A stretch of 64,000 nt of DNA. Source: Theileria orientalis strain Shintoku (lineage: Eukaryota; Apicomplexa; Aconoidasida; Piroplasmida; Theileriidae). Within the stretch, counting starts at the first letter, position 1, and the number at the start of each line of letters is the position of its first letter. The stretch spans positions 1,240,001 to 1,304,000 of the forward strand of contig NC_025261.1 in the NCBI RefSeq assembly GCF_000740895.1, given 5' to 3'. The notes under the pieces were generated by a model. The model had not been told where the DNA came from. It did no database searches and worked only from the letters and a program-made list of their open reading frames with translations. Positions 9,949-21,892 of the stretch are shown here, in pieces. Both the position numbers and the translations under genes were made by a program.

Positions 9949-12303
9949 ATGAATTGTGTTCTTATTTTCATCCTAATTACTAAGATTGTTAAGGGAGGGG
10001 AAAACCCTGATTCTCCGAAAACTTCTGATCCGAATGATAGGGGCTTGTTAACCAAAGTGTCAAACACCGAAGTTGCTGTTGTACAAAACGGTTCTATAAA
10101 GGAGCAGTGCAACAACGTAAGGCCGCTAATCCAATACGACAAGGCCTTTTGCCACGAAAATTGTATTCAGGTGGCCGAAGATTGTAAATTGGCAGCTGAC
10201 CCTGTACACTGTGTAGCCAAATTAAAAAATAAGAGCGTAGAGAGGAATCTGTTTTTTAAAAAATGTAGATTTGCAGATCATTTTCAAAAATTGGTGGACA
10301 ATAAATCAAATAGCTATACGAACAAGTGTTTCTTGACAAAGTCGGTGTACAGAGACTCATGGGTCGACACCGCTAACAAAAGCTGCCATTGCGCACTGGT
10401 AAACGCAGAGCCGTGCTCAGAAGAGGAGATTGAAAACTCGGAAGACACACTGGAGGAGCTGAGAAACTTGGCAATTTGTCCAAGGTTTGACCACGAAAAG
10501 TTTAGAATCGACAATAAGTCAATATTCTCGATAGGCATCGGCAAAGGGAAGAAGATACACTGCCCAAAGCTGTGGATGCTGACGAATAATAGCCCAGAGA
10601 GGCCAAACCTGCCAATGAAGGGAGTTGATTTGGAAATAAGCAGCGTGGAAGATGGAGAACTAAGTAAATTCTGCCAACACGGACCAGTATACTCGGCATA
10701 TTCTACGCAAAGTTCAAGTAAAGGTACACAAATGCATATAGAAGCAAATTAGAGTAAATGAAGCAAATAATACCTAGGTTGGGACTATAGCTGTGACGAC
10801 GTAAAGGCGCTGGACTCTAAATGGAAAAATTCGTGCCAAGAAATGTGTAGAAAAGTGGACAAGCACTGCTCAAAGTTCGATTCGCAGCTAATAGAGTGTT
10901 TGAAGCAAAGGCTGACGACGGGAGAAGAGCAGAGGTTATTTTCCAAATACAACTGCTATTTCCCAGAAGGTAAGGGCAAACGTACATGTACATACATATG
11001 TACACACACATATACACACTTATATACACAGACACATATATGTATATATATATATATATGCAAACTTATGAGTATAAATATGTATTTGTACAGTAATGCT
11101 GTTATGCATAGCTGTATAAACAGAGTTACACATACACAGAACAATATTAGTTAAAGAAGAATAGTATAGATTAATAGTTAGAAGCGAAGAGAAAGTAGTT
11201 ATGTTTTATGGCAGAGGAATATTGAAAATGTAGATAAGCTAGTGGGAGAAATGGAACACTGTGAGCTGGTGTACAGAGACTCGGAAAATAAAGAGGAATG
11301 TTTATCGCTGTGCGAATTCTCAAAGGAGTATTGCGGAGTAAATCTGAATGAAACGAAACAGGAGTGTATGAAAGAAATATTTGAAGAAAAAAATGAAAAT
11401 AAAGAAGCATATAAAGATGAGGAGATAAAGAAAATGATGGAGACGTTTAAAACAAACTGCAAATTTAAAAGGAATAACCTGGGAAAAGGATATATGTTCT
11501 GTAAACTGAAAAAGAGAAAGTGCGATTACACAGCATGGTCAGAATGGTCACAGTGTAGCGGTAGCTGTATAGACTACGATAACATACCAATAAGATATAG
11601 GAAGAGAAGGCTGACAGGAAACGGAGACTGCATAGAGGAAAAACTAGGAACACTAGAGTTCCAAATATGCTCAAACCTGCCGACGTGTAGATACAGGCAG
11701 TGGATAACGAAGGACTTCACAGAGTCGGAGGTAATAGGAAACTTTGACAAGATCAAGGAAGAGTCCGAGGAGAGAAGTCAGCAGAAGTGGATAACAATAG
11801 CACTCAATATGCACCCGGAAATCATGAGGTCGAAGTACAACGTAAACCTGCAAGACGAAGAGGAGGTGGAAAACGGAGAAAAGTATGTGATAAGGAAGGC
11901 AGTGATCGTCACGACGTTTGAACAGACGGAGTGCAGCTGCCCCAAAGGCTACAAGGAGATCAGCTTCGCAACCTTCATAAAAAGCAGGAACCTGAAGGAG
12001 CAGCTGGAACAGCTCTGCAGAAACGACGCATACAGCCAGCTGGTCTTCGATAGCAGAGGAAGGTACGTCTTCTACTGCAACATAGGCCTCGTGATCAAGG
12101 AGGTGGAAAGGGCGACCTGCGACGACCCGGACAGCAAGGAGTACGTGGCCTGCAGAAAGGAAGAAGGATACCTGGAAAAAATAAAGGAGAAGAAGGTGAG
12201 ACTGCTGGTGAAGAGCGTAATAGGACTGGCGGCAATGATGGGAACGATGCTGATGTTGCTGTGCTGTATGTACATAAAGGGGTACAGAATAAGGAGAAGA
12301 TAA
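9949..12303 (+). CDS. TSP1-domain type I membrane protein (shorter paralogue)
   Basis: Three exons: 9949-10717 (a second donor at 10723 is equally in phase), 10778-10969 and 11234-12303, about 676 residues. A signal peptide (MNCVLIFILITKIVKG) is followed by three copies of a C-x3-C-x6-C module (CHENCIQVAEDC, CQEMCRKVDKHC, CLSLCEFSKEYC), each ending in a Cys-Lys/Tyr-Phe element. After the third comes one thrombospondin type 1 repeat (YTAWSEWSQCSGSC, with the Trp-x2-Trp C-mannosylation site). A CSCPKG segment, a membrane helix (about 12201-12276) and a short basic tail (YRIRRR) follow. TSP1 adhesins serve gliding and host-cell binding in Apicomplexa; this one lacks a VWA domain and the acidic Trp tail of TRAP, so it is not a canonical motor-linked adhesin. 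Confidence 0.88.
10985..11061. repeat. AC/AT-rich microsatellite in intron 2
   Basis: Runs of ACAC and CATA units lead into a TA repeat (11045-11058) within intron 2 of the shorter TSP1 gene. It does not disturb coding sequence. Confidence 0.8.
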
Positions 12304-12305
12304 AA

Positions 12306-12460
12306 GGACAAGGATAAGTAGGAATGGTGTAAAGAAGATTAATGGACAAGGATAAGTAGGAATGGTGTAAAGAAGATGAATAAATAAGGACAAAAAGGCA
12401 GGGTGTAGAGAAGATTAATGGATAATGGCAAGGAGGCAGGGCAAGGTGTAAAGAATTAAA
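12306..12460 (+). repeat. 38-bp tandem repeat after the TSP1 gene stop
   Basis: Two nearly identical 38-bp copies start at 12306 and 12344 (GGACAAGGATAAGTAGGAATGG...), differing at about one base, followed by two degenerate copies to about 12460. All are purine-rich on the plus strand. They begin three bases past the stop codon, so they lie in the 3' UTR. Confidence 0.8.
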
Positions 12461-13014
12461 AGAAGATCAGTGAGAAAGAGATGATAAGGAATAGAATAAG
12501 ATAGAGGAAAGGGCAATGGAAGGGGAAAAAATTGGAATAATTGAGTAGATGAGAGGGGTATGAAAGAAAGAAGGAGGTGTAAGAGGAATTGGTAAAAAAG
12601 AAAGGAAAATTAAGGTAAAAGTAGCAATAATAGAAGCAATATTTTAAGGAAGTTTGAGTATTAGAAGTAAATTGGGCCGTTTGAAGAAGTTGACTGTATA
12701 GTGTTGTCGGAAAATGAGGTATCAAAAAACTGTAGACAAATGACACAATAACTTCATTATTTTCACGATTTATATTAATTATATCATCTGTTCGCAGAAT
12801 TTATAACTTTTAATCATTAAACTCTAAAATCTTTTTAAATTTTACAGCTTATTCACCTTGACACTACACAATCTGTGCCTGTATGCACATTTTGGATAAT
12901 TTGTTCAGTTGAGAAGCGAATTTAACAAAATTATTGCAATTACAAGCTATTAGGAAATAGCAATATCACTTACAGCAAAGTAGAAAGTGAACATAGGCCT
13001 GGAATATAGATAAC
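12461..13014. other. Intergenic, purine-rich then AT-rich
   Basis: The purine bias of the preceding repeat continues to about 12740, then the sequence becomes AT-rich up to the next start codon. No gene is supported on either strand. Confidence 0.5.
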
Positions 13015-13869
13015 ATGCTCATCTCAACAGTTGCGAGGAACCTGAGTAGGTCAACTGGGAGATTCTACTCAAATTTATCAGCAGCCTTAGCCCAGAATTT
13101 AAGATTAAAGAGTAAAAACACTGATTTGGAGAGCGGAGGCACAAAGGGAAACTTAGGGTATCTACACCCGGGAAAAAGGCACATGAGCCACGGCCATGGG
13201 CACGACGACCACCACGGACACGGAGCCCACCACCACGAGGAGCCGCCGCACTACGCGTACAGAGGGGACGGGCTGCCGAGCGTAAAGTGCGAAGAGCTGC
13301 AGCACATGCTTCACATGAACGAGAGGCTCAAGGCGAAGCTGAGCGAAAGGCCAGCGCCGCACCCCGCGGAGTCGCACCTGGAGACGAGCGACAAGGTGGA
13401 CCCGGAGACGATGGAAGTGTACACGGAGCTGCAGCTGTTGTACAACAAGGTCCTGGCGGCAAACTGGCACGACACAGTGCAGCTGACGATGAACATGGAC
13501 ATCTGGGTGAGCAACCTGGATAAGCTGAGGAGGCGAGGAAGGGACCTGCCGCACGTGCAGGTGCAGGCGCTGCTCTCGGAGACGCTGAAGCTGTTTGACC
13601 TGGTCTACCAGGTCGAGGACCTGCAGGACCACCTCTACGAGCTAATGGAGGAGCTGACGCCGGGGCCGGACTCGGAGGCCGACCACGCGCAGAACGCAGT
13701 GAGCAACCTGAAGGAGCACCTGCGGGAAGTGCTCGCGAGGTACCAGGAGATGAAGCGGCTGTACCCGGAGTACACGGTGAAGCTGAAGGAGAGCGTGGGC
13801 TACACGCTGGCGGTGCTGAGGCAGCGCTACACGTTCGACTGGCCGGAGGAGCACAGCTACTTTTATTGA
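13015..13869 (+). CDS. His-rich single-exon protein, probably mitochondrial
   Basis: 284 residues without introns. The first 30 residues are basic, hydroxylated and free of acidic residues (MLISTVARNLSRSTGRFYSN), a good mitochondrial presequence. A His-rich stretch (HMSHGHGHDDHHGHGAHHHE, about residues 56-75) could bind metal. The remainder is helical, rich in Leu, Glu and Lys, and ends YTFDWPEEHSYFY. I recognise no family. Third codon positions are strongly G/C from residue 50 onward, much more than in the adjacent TSP1 genes, which suggests high expression or translational selection rather than transfer. A subunit of a divergent respiratory or ATP synthase complex is possible but is inference only. 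Confidence 0.85.
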   Translation: MLISTVARNLSRSTGRFYSNLSAALAQNLRLKSKNTDLESGGTKGNLGYLHPGKRHMSHGHGHDDHHGHGAHHHEEPPHYAYRGDGLPSVKCEELQHMLHMNERLKAKLSERPAPHPAESHLETSDKVDPETMEVYTELQLLYNKVLAANWHDTVQLTMNMDIWVSNLDKLRRRGRDLPHVQVQALLSETLKLFDLVYQVEDLQDHLYELMEELTPGPDSEADHAQNAVSNLKEHLREVLARYQEMKRLYPEYTVKLKESVGYTLAVLRQRYTFDWPEEHSYFY

Positions 13870-14155
13870 AAACTAACGTTTAATATCATAAATATACTCA
13901 CAGTCTATGTTATACGAACCACCGATACCGTATGCATGACGGATGGCAGTTACGTGTTATAAGAACAGTAGGTACAGTATGGATACCAGTTGTATGTTAC
14001 AAAAACGGGTACAGTATGTTTGGCATTTACGTGGCAGATGGAAGTTACAGGGTAGATAAAGTAAAAATGTTCTAATTATTGGACAAGGTAGATATACCAT
14101 GTAGGCAATAAAAAGGGAATTAGAGTATGCTGAGGAAATATTAGGATTAAGAGAA

Positions 14156-14989
14156 TCAAGCCTTGAATTGAGATTCGATGGTGTCGGACTTCCTAAACAA
14201 ATTAAAAAAGAAAAAACTATACTTGAGAGATTTATCGATGTATCTTGAGTTTATCTTAATATATGGGAAGATTGGAAAGTATCCGATTGCAAAGCCGGCA
14301 CAAAAACAAAAAATAGTGTGAACGATAGTAGAACTCATGGAGCCACCCCTGATAACACCTAATATTGCGCCTATTTGGGCTCCACTAATACCACCAATGA
14401 TCATGGCCCTGGAGCCAACGAGTAAAAATGAGACTGCAAGAATCATGAAACTGAATCCAAGAGCCAGAACAGAGTAATTCAGCATGTATCCTACGAAACA
14501 ACCCAGGCCGTTTCCTATCAAGGCACTAAGCAATATCCACCAGCCGCCTCCATTCATGTACTTTTTTGCAAAACCCTAAAAAGTTGTAATGATGTTTGTA
14601 CACAGAAATAAACTCGTTACTTTAGATAAAGTTGTCTAAGAACATAAAAATGAGTCCATAATGACCAATCGGCTGGAACCTACCTTTGAAAAAAGTCTTG
14701 AAGTCTGCCACATCACTAGCATTAGAATTACGGTGTTCAGTGCGACTACCAGACATACTCCAACGAGGTTGTCTCTGGTTGCTATAAGGTCGTTCTCTCC
14801 CTCGAAGTCATCCACGGAAAGTAAACTATTTGGAGGCAATTCATCTTCAGGTGTGTCTTTAGATACTCGCCTAGGATAAGTTATAGTTGTGATATGCCTC
14901 CGGGTCCGCTGTTTATGAGAAACACCATGACCACACCTCGAAAAGGTGATGGACAGTAAAAAGAAAATAAAAATTCTAAAATAAAACAT
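14156..14989 (-). CDS. Multi-pass membrane protein with signal peptide, unknown function
   Basis: Two exons, 14684-14989 and 14156-14575, joined in phase 0 (RLFSK then GFAKKYMNGGG), 241 residues. The N-terminus is a signal peptide (MFYFRIFIFFLLSITFSRC) followed by a basic, Pro-containing loop and one membrane helix (VGVCLVVALNTVILMLVMW). Exon 2 adds three or four helices rich in Gly (including SGAQIGAILGVIRGG), typical of tightly packed helices. The C-terminus is basic and cytosolic or luminal. No transporter family signature was recognised. The two halves appear as separate frames without the splice. It sits between the two TSP1 genes, but nothing shows a functional link. Confidence 0.82.
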
Positions 14990-15180
14990 AATATTTAATA
15001 AAATAAAATTTATGTGCCAAGGTGTTCCGAAGGAATCAACATAAAACTTTAAGAATAGTGGACATTTGGCATTTTATTGATAAAATAAGTCTAGTACATA
15101 CTGACAGATAACTAATTGGTTGTCATTGAGAAGGACAACCGTCTATGTTAACATAAACCGTGCAAACGATGAAAAGAAAG

Positions 15181-18100
15181 TTAGCGGAATTTGATCAAAC
15201 TTCTTCTTTTACTGATGTAAATAATCAACAGTATACTTGATATAACACCTATAATTCCCATAAGCGTCGCCACGATGTACACTTCAATCAACGTAGGCTC
15301 TCCATAACAGCTGATAAAGGTCATCTCGTCGTCCTCATTGCAGAGTTGCTTGATAGACTCAAAGTCCTCCTTAATGAAGCTTTTGGACAAGCAGGAAAAT
15401 CTGTAGAAATTGCCTGAGTTTGAAAATAAAATTGATCTCATTTTGTTTAAGCAGACTAGATCTAGCAGCTTGATCCAACGCTTGCTGTTCAGCGACTCTT
15501 CAATGCTACACGCGTGAGTGTTCGATGGGCAGCTACATCTGTTCGTCTAAAGTAATCATTGAGTAGCTCATACACTTGCACATGTACTTAAATAATTTCT
15601 AGTAGAGAAAACTAGTAGCTGCGTAGTCAATTAACTTGTATGATCAGTTTCGTATTTTGCAATTGTTTCTGTCCCAAGTATATGTTGCAATTTCTGTTGA
15701 TCATGTCCTTGTTAAAAATTTTACTGGATGATTCAGTAACACTCAAATCTTTTCCTTTCATTATATCAACTCCCGAGGGTTTCGCAACTAAGCTTTCCAT
15801 GTGGTCCGATTCACTGATAATAATTGACGATCTATTGCTGAAGTTATTCCAGCGGCTTTTGGTACCAGATGTATCAACAAACGAAGACACATTCTCCAGA
15901 TTGTCAATGATGGGCGATGTTAAAATTTGTATAAGCTGATGTATTTCGTTACAGTAAGGATCATCATTGGTTTGGTTTCTGTATCTAATCCTAATTTTTA
16001 TGTTTACATTCAATCCTTTAACAATTTCATTTATAACATCGTTAGTTATTCCACTTTTAATACCTCTTTTCATTAAATCGTTTACAATTTGAAGTTTAAC
16101 TGAATTAAATAGATTTATTTTATTTCCATTTGAGGCAATATTTGTATTATTATTTTTGTCAGCTACAGGGCTGTGTTTAACAGTGTTTTGGAACCATTCA
16201 GAGTATTTTGTATAATTACATTTAATGTGCTTACAAAATATTAGGCCACTTCCAATTACTTTTCTCCTTTTAAATTTACAGTTTTGGACACTTTTGCTTG
16301 GTCTAGATGAACTATAATGATCCAATATACACTGCCTAGTTTTGATATTAACATTTCTATGATGCTGTCTATTTTTACAGTCATATACTGCATTTGTTGC
16401 CAATTCCTTACACCGATTGTTTGATTTATTTAGTGTGCACAATTCTCCAACTAGTTTGTCATCATTATCAACTAATTTAATGGCCTCTAACGTTTTAGAT
16501 TGTTCTAATAGGTTTGTTTTTCTGCTGATTTTATCGATAAAACACTCAACTAGTTCCTTTTGGTCCAATTTATTATGCATATTCATACATCTTTTTTCAA
16601 CCTGTTTACAAACATTTTTACAATCATCAGTGGTTATAGCATATCCTGGTTGGCTACCGCTTACATTGCTAACACTAGTATCTGGTTCACTATATATATT
16701 GTTACAATTTATCAGTAGTAAATTGTCTGGTATTTTTTCAAAATGGATATTTCCAGTTGAACAAAAGTTAGCTAATTTTTCATCGCTGGCAAATTTATCA
16801 TATGTTAACACTTTTACATACTTAAAAGGCATTACTATCCTCTCGTTGTCAGACAGTGAAATGTACTTCTGTATTTTATTTATGCTTCTATTTCTATATT
16901 TACTGACGTCGGTAAATAACCTGGTTTCGTTAAGGCTGCTAATGTAACTGTAATTGTCATTTAATATGTGTTGGTTGTTTTTGTTAAAGTATATTTCATT
17001 GCTGTTACAAGGGACGGTACCTTTTGGACACTTGCAACTACCATTATTTGTCCAACTCTTCGTCGAATCGTCATATAAGCTGTTGTATAATAAACACATT
17101 TCATTTTCATATTTATTTACAATATCAGCATAACTGGCAATGCTAGTTTGTTTAGGGTCATTGGAATTTGAAAATACACATTTCTTTAGATTTTCACACC
17201 TTTTTACATTACTTTCGCACTTAATATTTATTAACAGATGCCTTTGGGGCTCCCTTGTTTGTAAATCTGACTCGCATGGAGCGTCACAGGCTGACCAATT
17301 ATAGTCACTGTCGCACTCCTTACTGTAATCTATTTTATTTTCCACACTCAATTGTGTCTCAGTCAACTTTCTTTTGATATTTAAGTCTTCAGGCTTCATT
17401 TTACAATCAGGGTTCCAAATAAAGAAATACATCTTTTTTGGAGTTTCAGTCTGGCTATCATTTCCAGCGTCCTGATCATCTTCACCATTTTCTTTTGTTT
17501 CATTATAGTTACGATAATAGCACAACTTATCACACTCGACTAAGTCTGTGCAATCTCTCTTCTCCATTATTTCTGACTCATAATCTTTATTAGATTCAGC
17601 GTATATTAGCCTTGTTCTAGATTCGTAAGCCTTATTTATTCCGTCATCACACACACTACTGCACTTACTCCAACTACTCCACTCTGAATATATTTCAGGC
17701 AAATGCGGAATTTCATCATTTACAATCTCTTCTACAGGTAAGGTTTCTTCTGGTTTTTTCTCATCCTCTTTTTTCGTTTCAACCTTTGCTGTGTCATCAA
17801 CTGGTTTTTTACCAGCTTTATTGCTATAATAACTCAAAATAGAGTCTTTATTTTCGTTTATAAATTCATTCAGGCCTTCTAACTCTATGATTTCGCAGTT
17901 TTGGGATCTTTCTTTATAGCAATTCAAGAATTCGCCAATTTCTCCAATTAAACACTCACGCAAATACAAACTGCTAATGCACTCGCTGTAGCAACTGCGC
18001 TTACTTCTGTAGTTCAAACGACGTGTAAACATACAAATTTGTTTTATGGTTGTAAAATTAGATTTTTCGACAAACAAAACGTCCAACCTAGGGCCCTTAC

Positions 18101-20038
18101 TTATACCCCTGGTTTTTGCTATCCAGCGGAAACCAACTTGAATATTATATCTTTTCATGATACTACTGTATGGACTCCTTATTGCGCCAGCTGTATACAA
18201 ATCATTAACACTCTGCCTAACGTCAGTCACCAAAGTGGATTCATAGGTAGTTATTCCAAACATAGATTTATGATCGAAATTAAATCCCAAACTGATGTTG
18301 ACTGCAACTTTATCCAAATTTCTAGACTCAACCTGTAAGTACTTTAGCTCAGTTTGGTAGAGTGAACTTGAGTTTAATTCATTTTTTGAAATTGCCAAAT
18401 AACCCAGAACCACGCTTTTCACTTCAGGCTTAGAATTTACATAAAAATCTACAAAATATCTTTTGTTATAATGCATTAACGATGTGTAAATCACTGGCAA
18501 AACATCTGATGTTGTTCTCAGGCTATCATTCTGTATCTGTGTAATTACAACCCATTCCAAACTAGGGTCCAACGGCAATTTAACAATATTGTTTGTTTCT
18601 GATTGTATGGAACCTACAATAATCTGGTTTTTCATATCACTCGAATGGTTTCCATGACTAACCGCAAGGTATTCCACCTTTTCACTAACTTCACCATCCT
18701 TTTCAAAACATTTTTTATCACATTCCATGAACAGAAACCTAACCTTAAAGTTGACATTTGTGACATTTTTAACCAAAACCTTTAAGTTGCTTCCATAGTC
18801 TTGTGGTATTGCTGTAAAAACGACTGGATTTTCTATTTCATTTTTAAAATTCCGAGTTTTCCATTTCTTGTTCGTCACATTCGGATTATCATGGTAATAT
18901 TCTACTCAAATTTAAAATAAAACATTAAGTAACTATATGCATAAGTTTAACTCAAATACAATAGTTAACGGTATACTAAGTAAACGTAATACTTTTCTTC
19001 ATATACTTGTTCCATGAGAAGGAGGCATGTTCAGGGTCTATGCTATCTAAACATCATCATTATTATTTTAAATAACTTGGTAGAAATCCACATTGGCTCG
19101 ACACATTCCTGAAGAACATCTTCTCCAAACACTGTATAAAATATTCTCTAGGAACTTGATCATATTTGGCGGTACAGTCCCTCATGTAATATCTGCAAAG
19201 TGACAAACAAAACTCTTCATCCTTTTGATCATAAGGGTAAAATAGTCCACAGTCGAATGCTTGTACTAATCAAATCAATTATATCCATACTAGTGTGTGT
19301 CGCTAATTGATATTACGTTAAATATTACTAGTGAGAATACTAATTATCTGAATAAAGATTAACTTTTAAAACAACTGTATTGGAGATATTTGAACTTTGG
19401 TTTCTTGTCGGTACAATTTTTATAAACAGAAACATCTAGCACACAGTTAGTTTTATTTCTACAAATTGACCATGTTTCTTCAAAAACATCAAAATCTTTG
19501 GAATTACAGGTAATGTAAGAGTTTACAATTCCTATATAATGGCCAGCTGGACAGCTAAATCTAGGTAACTCGGTTGAATGTATTGTGTAAATTTTGTCTG
19601 GGACAGATTCTTCGACTTCATCTAATCAACTATATTATTTTAAGCTTTAACCTTTATCAGTTTCTGCGATACCTAATTCATTTAATGATTTTTGTATATA
19701 TTAATTCATGTACATCATATCATTCTATCTAGAATTTACAGAAAATCTTAAAGGGGATGAAGCTTATATAAAGTAGTAAACGTATAATAGAATGTTTTTT
19801 AGTGCATATATTAAATATTAACTTTTGGGCGGCATTGTTTGCGAAAGAGCTCTATCTTTACTTGATGCAGCGGCTAAACTTCTTTTTAAGGACCTACGAA
19901 ACTTAATTGTTTTAAAACTAACTCCAAAGTGCTGCCCTTGGTTTTCTTTACTGGAGATCGAATATTGTAACATTGGGAGACGTTTATATACTTATTGTTT
20001 AACTCATACTGTACTATAAAATAAATAAACAAAAACAT
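15181..20038 (-). CDS. SUEL-lectin/TSP1 type I membrane protein (longer paralogue)
   Basis: Six exons: 19992-20038, 19823-19950, 19364-19621, 19077-19259, 15636-18901, 15181-15546, about 1415 residues. Exon 1 is a signal peptide (MFLFIYFIVQ). Exon 3 encodes a SUEL/galactose-binding-lectin-like domain: FSCPAGHYIGIVNSYITC, then a C-x7-C pair and a closing KYLQYSC motif. Exon 4 has a C-x3-C-x6-C module (CLSLCRYYMRDC). The large exon holds further modules (CKNVCKQVEKRC and a variant), two TSP1 repeats (YSEWSSWSKCSSVC, NWSACDAPC), a degenerate TSP1-like YSEWFQ segment, and a CKCPKG segment. The last exon has a second CSCPSN element, a membrane helix and a tail of about 11 basic residues. Likely surface or micronemal adhesin; ligand unknown. 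Without splicing the lectin and membrane parts are lost. Confidence 0.88.
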
Positions 20039-20498
20039 GAATTCCAAGAAATATATTCTCATTTTTCCATATATATTTACACATTTAATATATATACTAA
20101 ATTATAGACCAAATATATTATATTAAAAGGTACTATAATAAGTCGAATAAGAATATTGGAAGGAATGTGACAAGGATGAGTCATGAACAAGTGGTATGTG
20201 AGTAATTAACAAGGAATCTAAGGGAATTTGAATATGTGTTCAAATAAAACAATCTGATTTCGAATCTTTAGTTATATAAAACACATTGTAAGCAGGTATA
20301 ATTTACTAAGTTAAACCGATTGTGATAACTGTATAATGAATAAATCAACCTTATTATTTACGCAACCTCCCAATATTAATTATTACACACTTTTTTTATT
20401 TAACCTTATATTCTATTTAAAACCACTTTAAAACAAATTATTATATTTTTCATGACAAATACTCAATTATATTCTATGGAATCTTCTTTAATATTTAT
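20039..20498. other. AT-rich divergent promoter region
   Basis: Lies between the head-to-head starts of the lectin/TSP1 gene and the bL32 gene, so it should contain both promoters. Very AT-rich; no ORF, hairpin or repeat stands out. Confidence 0.5.
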
Positions 20499-20905
20499 AT
20501 GGCGGTTCCTAAAAATAAACGAAGTAAATCAAAAATAAAACAGAGGACAAACATTATTTTTTTCGATCAACTTTGTGGAAACTGGAGACGAAGAAGAGAG
20601 TGGTACCACAAATATATACAATATTGATTTGATTATCATTTGTTATCAGTATTCTTTTGATATTGGGAATGATAGTTTGCAGGTTTTACAGAAGATTATC
20701 TATTGAAAAGTTCTTACCGCCTAATCCTGAAGGAAACTTCGGAGCGAATAGACCCGTTTTATTCCCAGGATTCTGGTCCAGGTACTACTTTATAGCTTTT
20801 CAATTATTTCACAGATTAATACGTAGTATATGTACGTATTTAAAATTCATTAAAAATCACATACCAGTTTATTTAAATTTAATTATTGCACTTATGTATA
20901 AATGA
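20499..20905 (+). CDS. Ribosomal protein bL32, organellar type
   Basis: Exons 20499-20602 and 20683-20905, about 108 residues. The start MAVPKNKRSKSKIKQRTN is the classic bacterial L32 opening (MAVPK-x-K-x-SKS). The exon join TG/G gives WFYRRLSIEKFLPPNP. bL32 binds 23S-type rRNA near the peptidyl transferase region of bacterial-type ribosomes, so this belongs to the mitochondrial or apicoplast ribosome; the absence of an N-terminal leader makes mitochondrial more likely, as many short mitoribosomal proteins have internal signals. The tail after PGFWSR is AT-rich and may be wrong: a GT donor at about 20783 could splice to an AG at 20816 without changing the frame. Confidence 0.75.
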
Positions 20906-21172
20906 TACAAACGGATATATATTCTGTAGTTTTGTCGCTAATTCCCTGAATTTACTCAAAAGGACTCCCAAGTGACTTTAATTTATTCTCATCGCCTGTA
21001 TTTCTACACACATACACTGTACAATAATATTCTAACTCATGATATTTGTATTTAGTCAATGTGTAGCAGATTTAATTTTAAAACAGACTCTGAAAAACAA
21101 CGTGGTGGGGATTTATACTAACCAGTTTAAACATCTTTTGACACATTTTATAGATCGCACAGTTACAAATAA

Positions 21173-21698
21173 ATGAGACTTTTTAACGGACTTTTCAGAA
21201 TCCCACAACAATTCCCAAAAAGGTTCAGTCACGACCAGATTCGTAGACTAGGTCAGGCTCCACAGGGGAATAACGTGGACAATGTAAGTTGATACTGCTA
21301 AAAGACTTTAAATATTTTCCCCTATTCTATTTACTTTTGTATTTCATTAGTTAATTCCCTTAATTTTTTAACTTTGACTTTAACTCTGACACTAACTCTG
21401 ACTAATTGATATACAGATTGAATCAGCCTGGGAGGAGGCGAAACGTTTTTTCTATAGACCCTCGTATAGTTACCAGGAATTTGCTAAAAGAGTAGAATGT
21501 GTTCGTCTATTTCTGTTTTGGGGCCTGGTTACTGGCCTTGCAGCCGACTTAGTTTTTAGGCCTTTGAAGACCAACTTCTGGTTCACCTTTAACTTCAAGG
21601 ACCGATTTAAGCCTAAGGAGCCTACGAGTCTACCGCCTTTAAACGAGAATCACATGACCGACGCCTCTATGGAATACAATAGAATATGCAACTTTTAA
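21173..21698 (+). CDS. Small probable mitochondrial membrane protein
   Basis: Exons 21173-21283 and 21417-21698, 130 residues. The N-terminus is basic with Arg, Phe and Ser and no acidic residues before FSHD (MRLFNGLFRIPQQFPKRFSH), fitting a mitochondrial presequence. One membrane helix (RLFLFWGLVTGLAADLVF) is followed by an aromatic, lysine-rich region (FWFTFNFKDRFKPKEP). No family recognised; small single-helix proteins like this are often lineage-specific respiratory-complex subunits in Apicomplexa, which is inference. The 133-nt intron has good GTAAGT and TATACAG ends. Confidence 0.78.
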
Positions 21699-21892
21699 TT
21701 TTTTATTCATTCTACCATTCAGTATTTTATTTTAAATATATTTTTCCACAGTCGCACGTGTGAAGAATACTCATACATACATGTATACATATATATATAT
21801 GTGTGTTACAACTCTACAGTGTAGATACTCGATTTTACACGATTAAAAGGGTTATGAAATATAAATAAGGTGTAGTACAAATGTGAAAAAAA

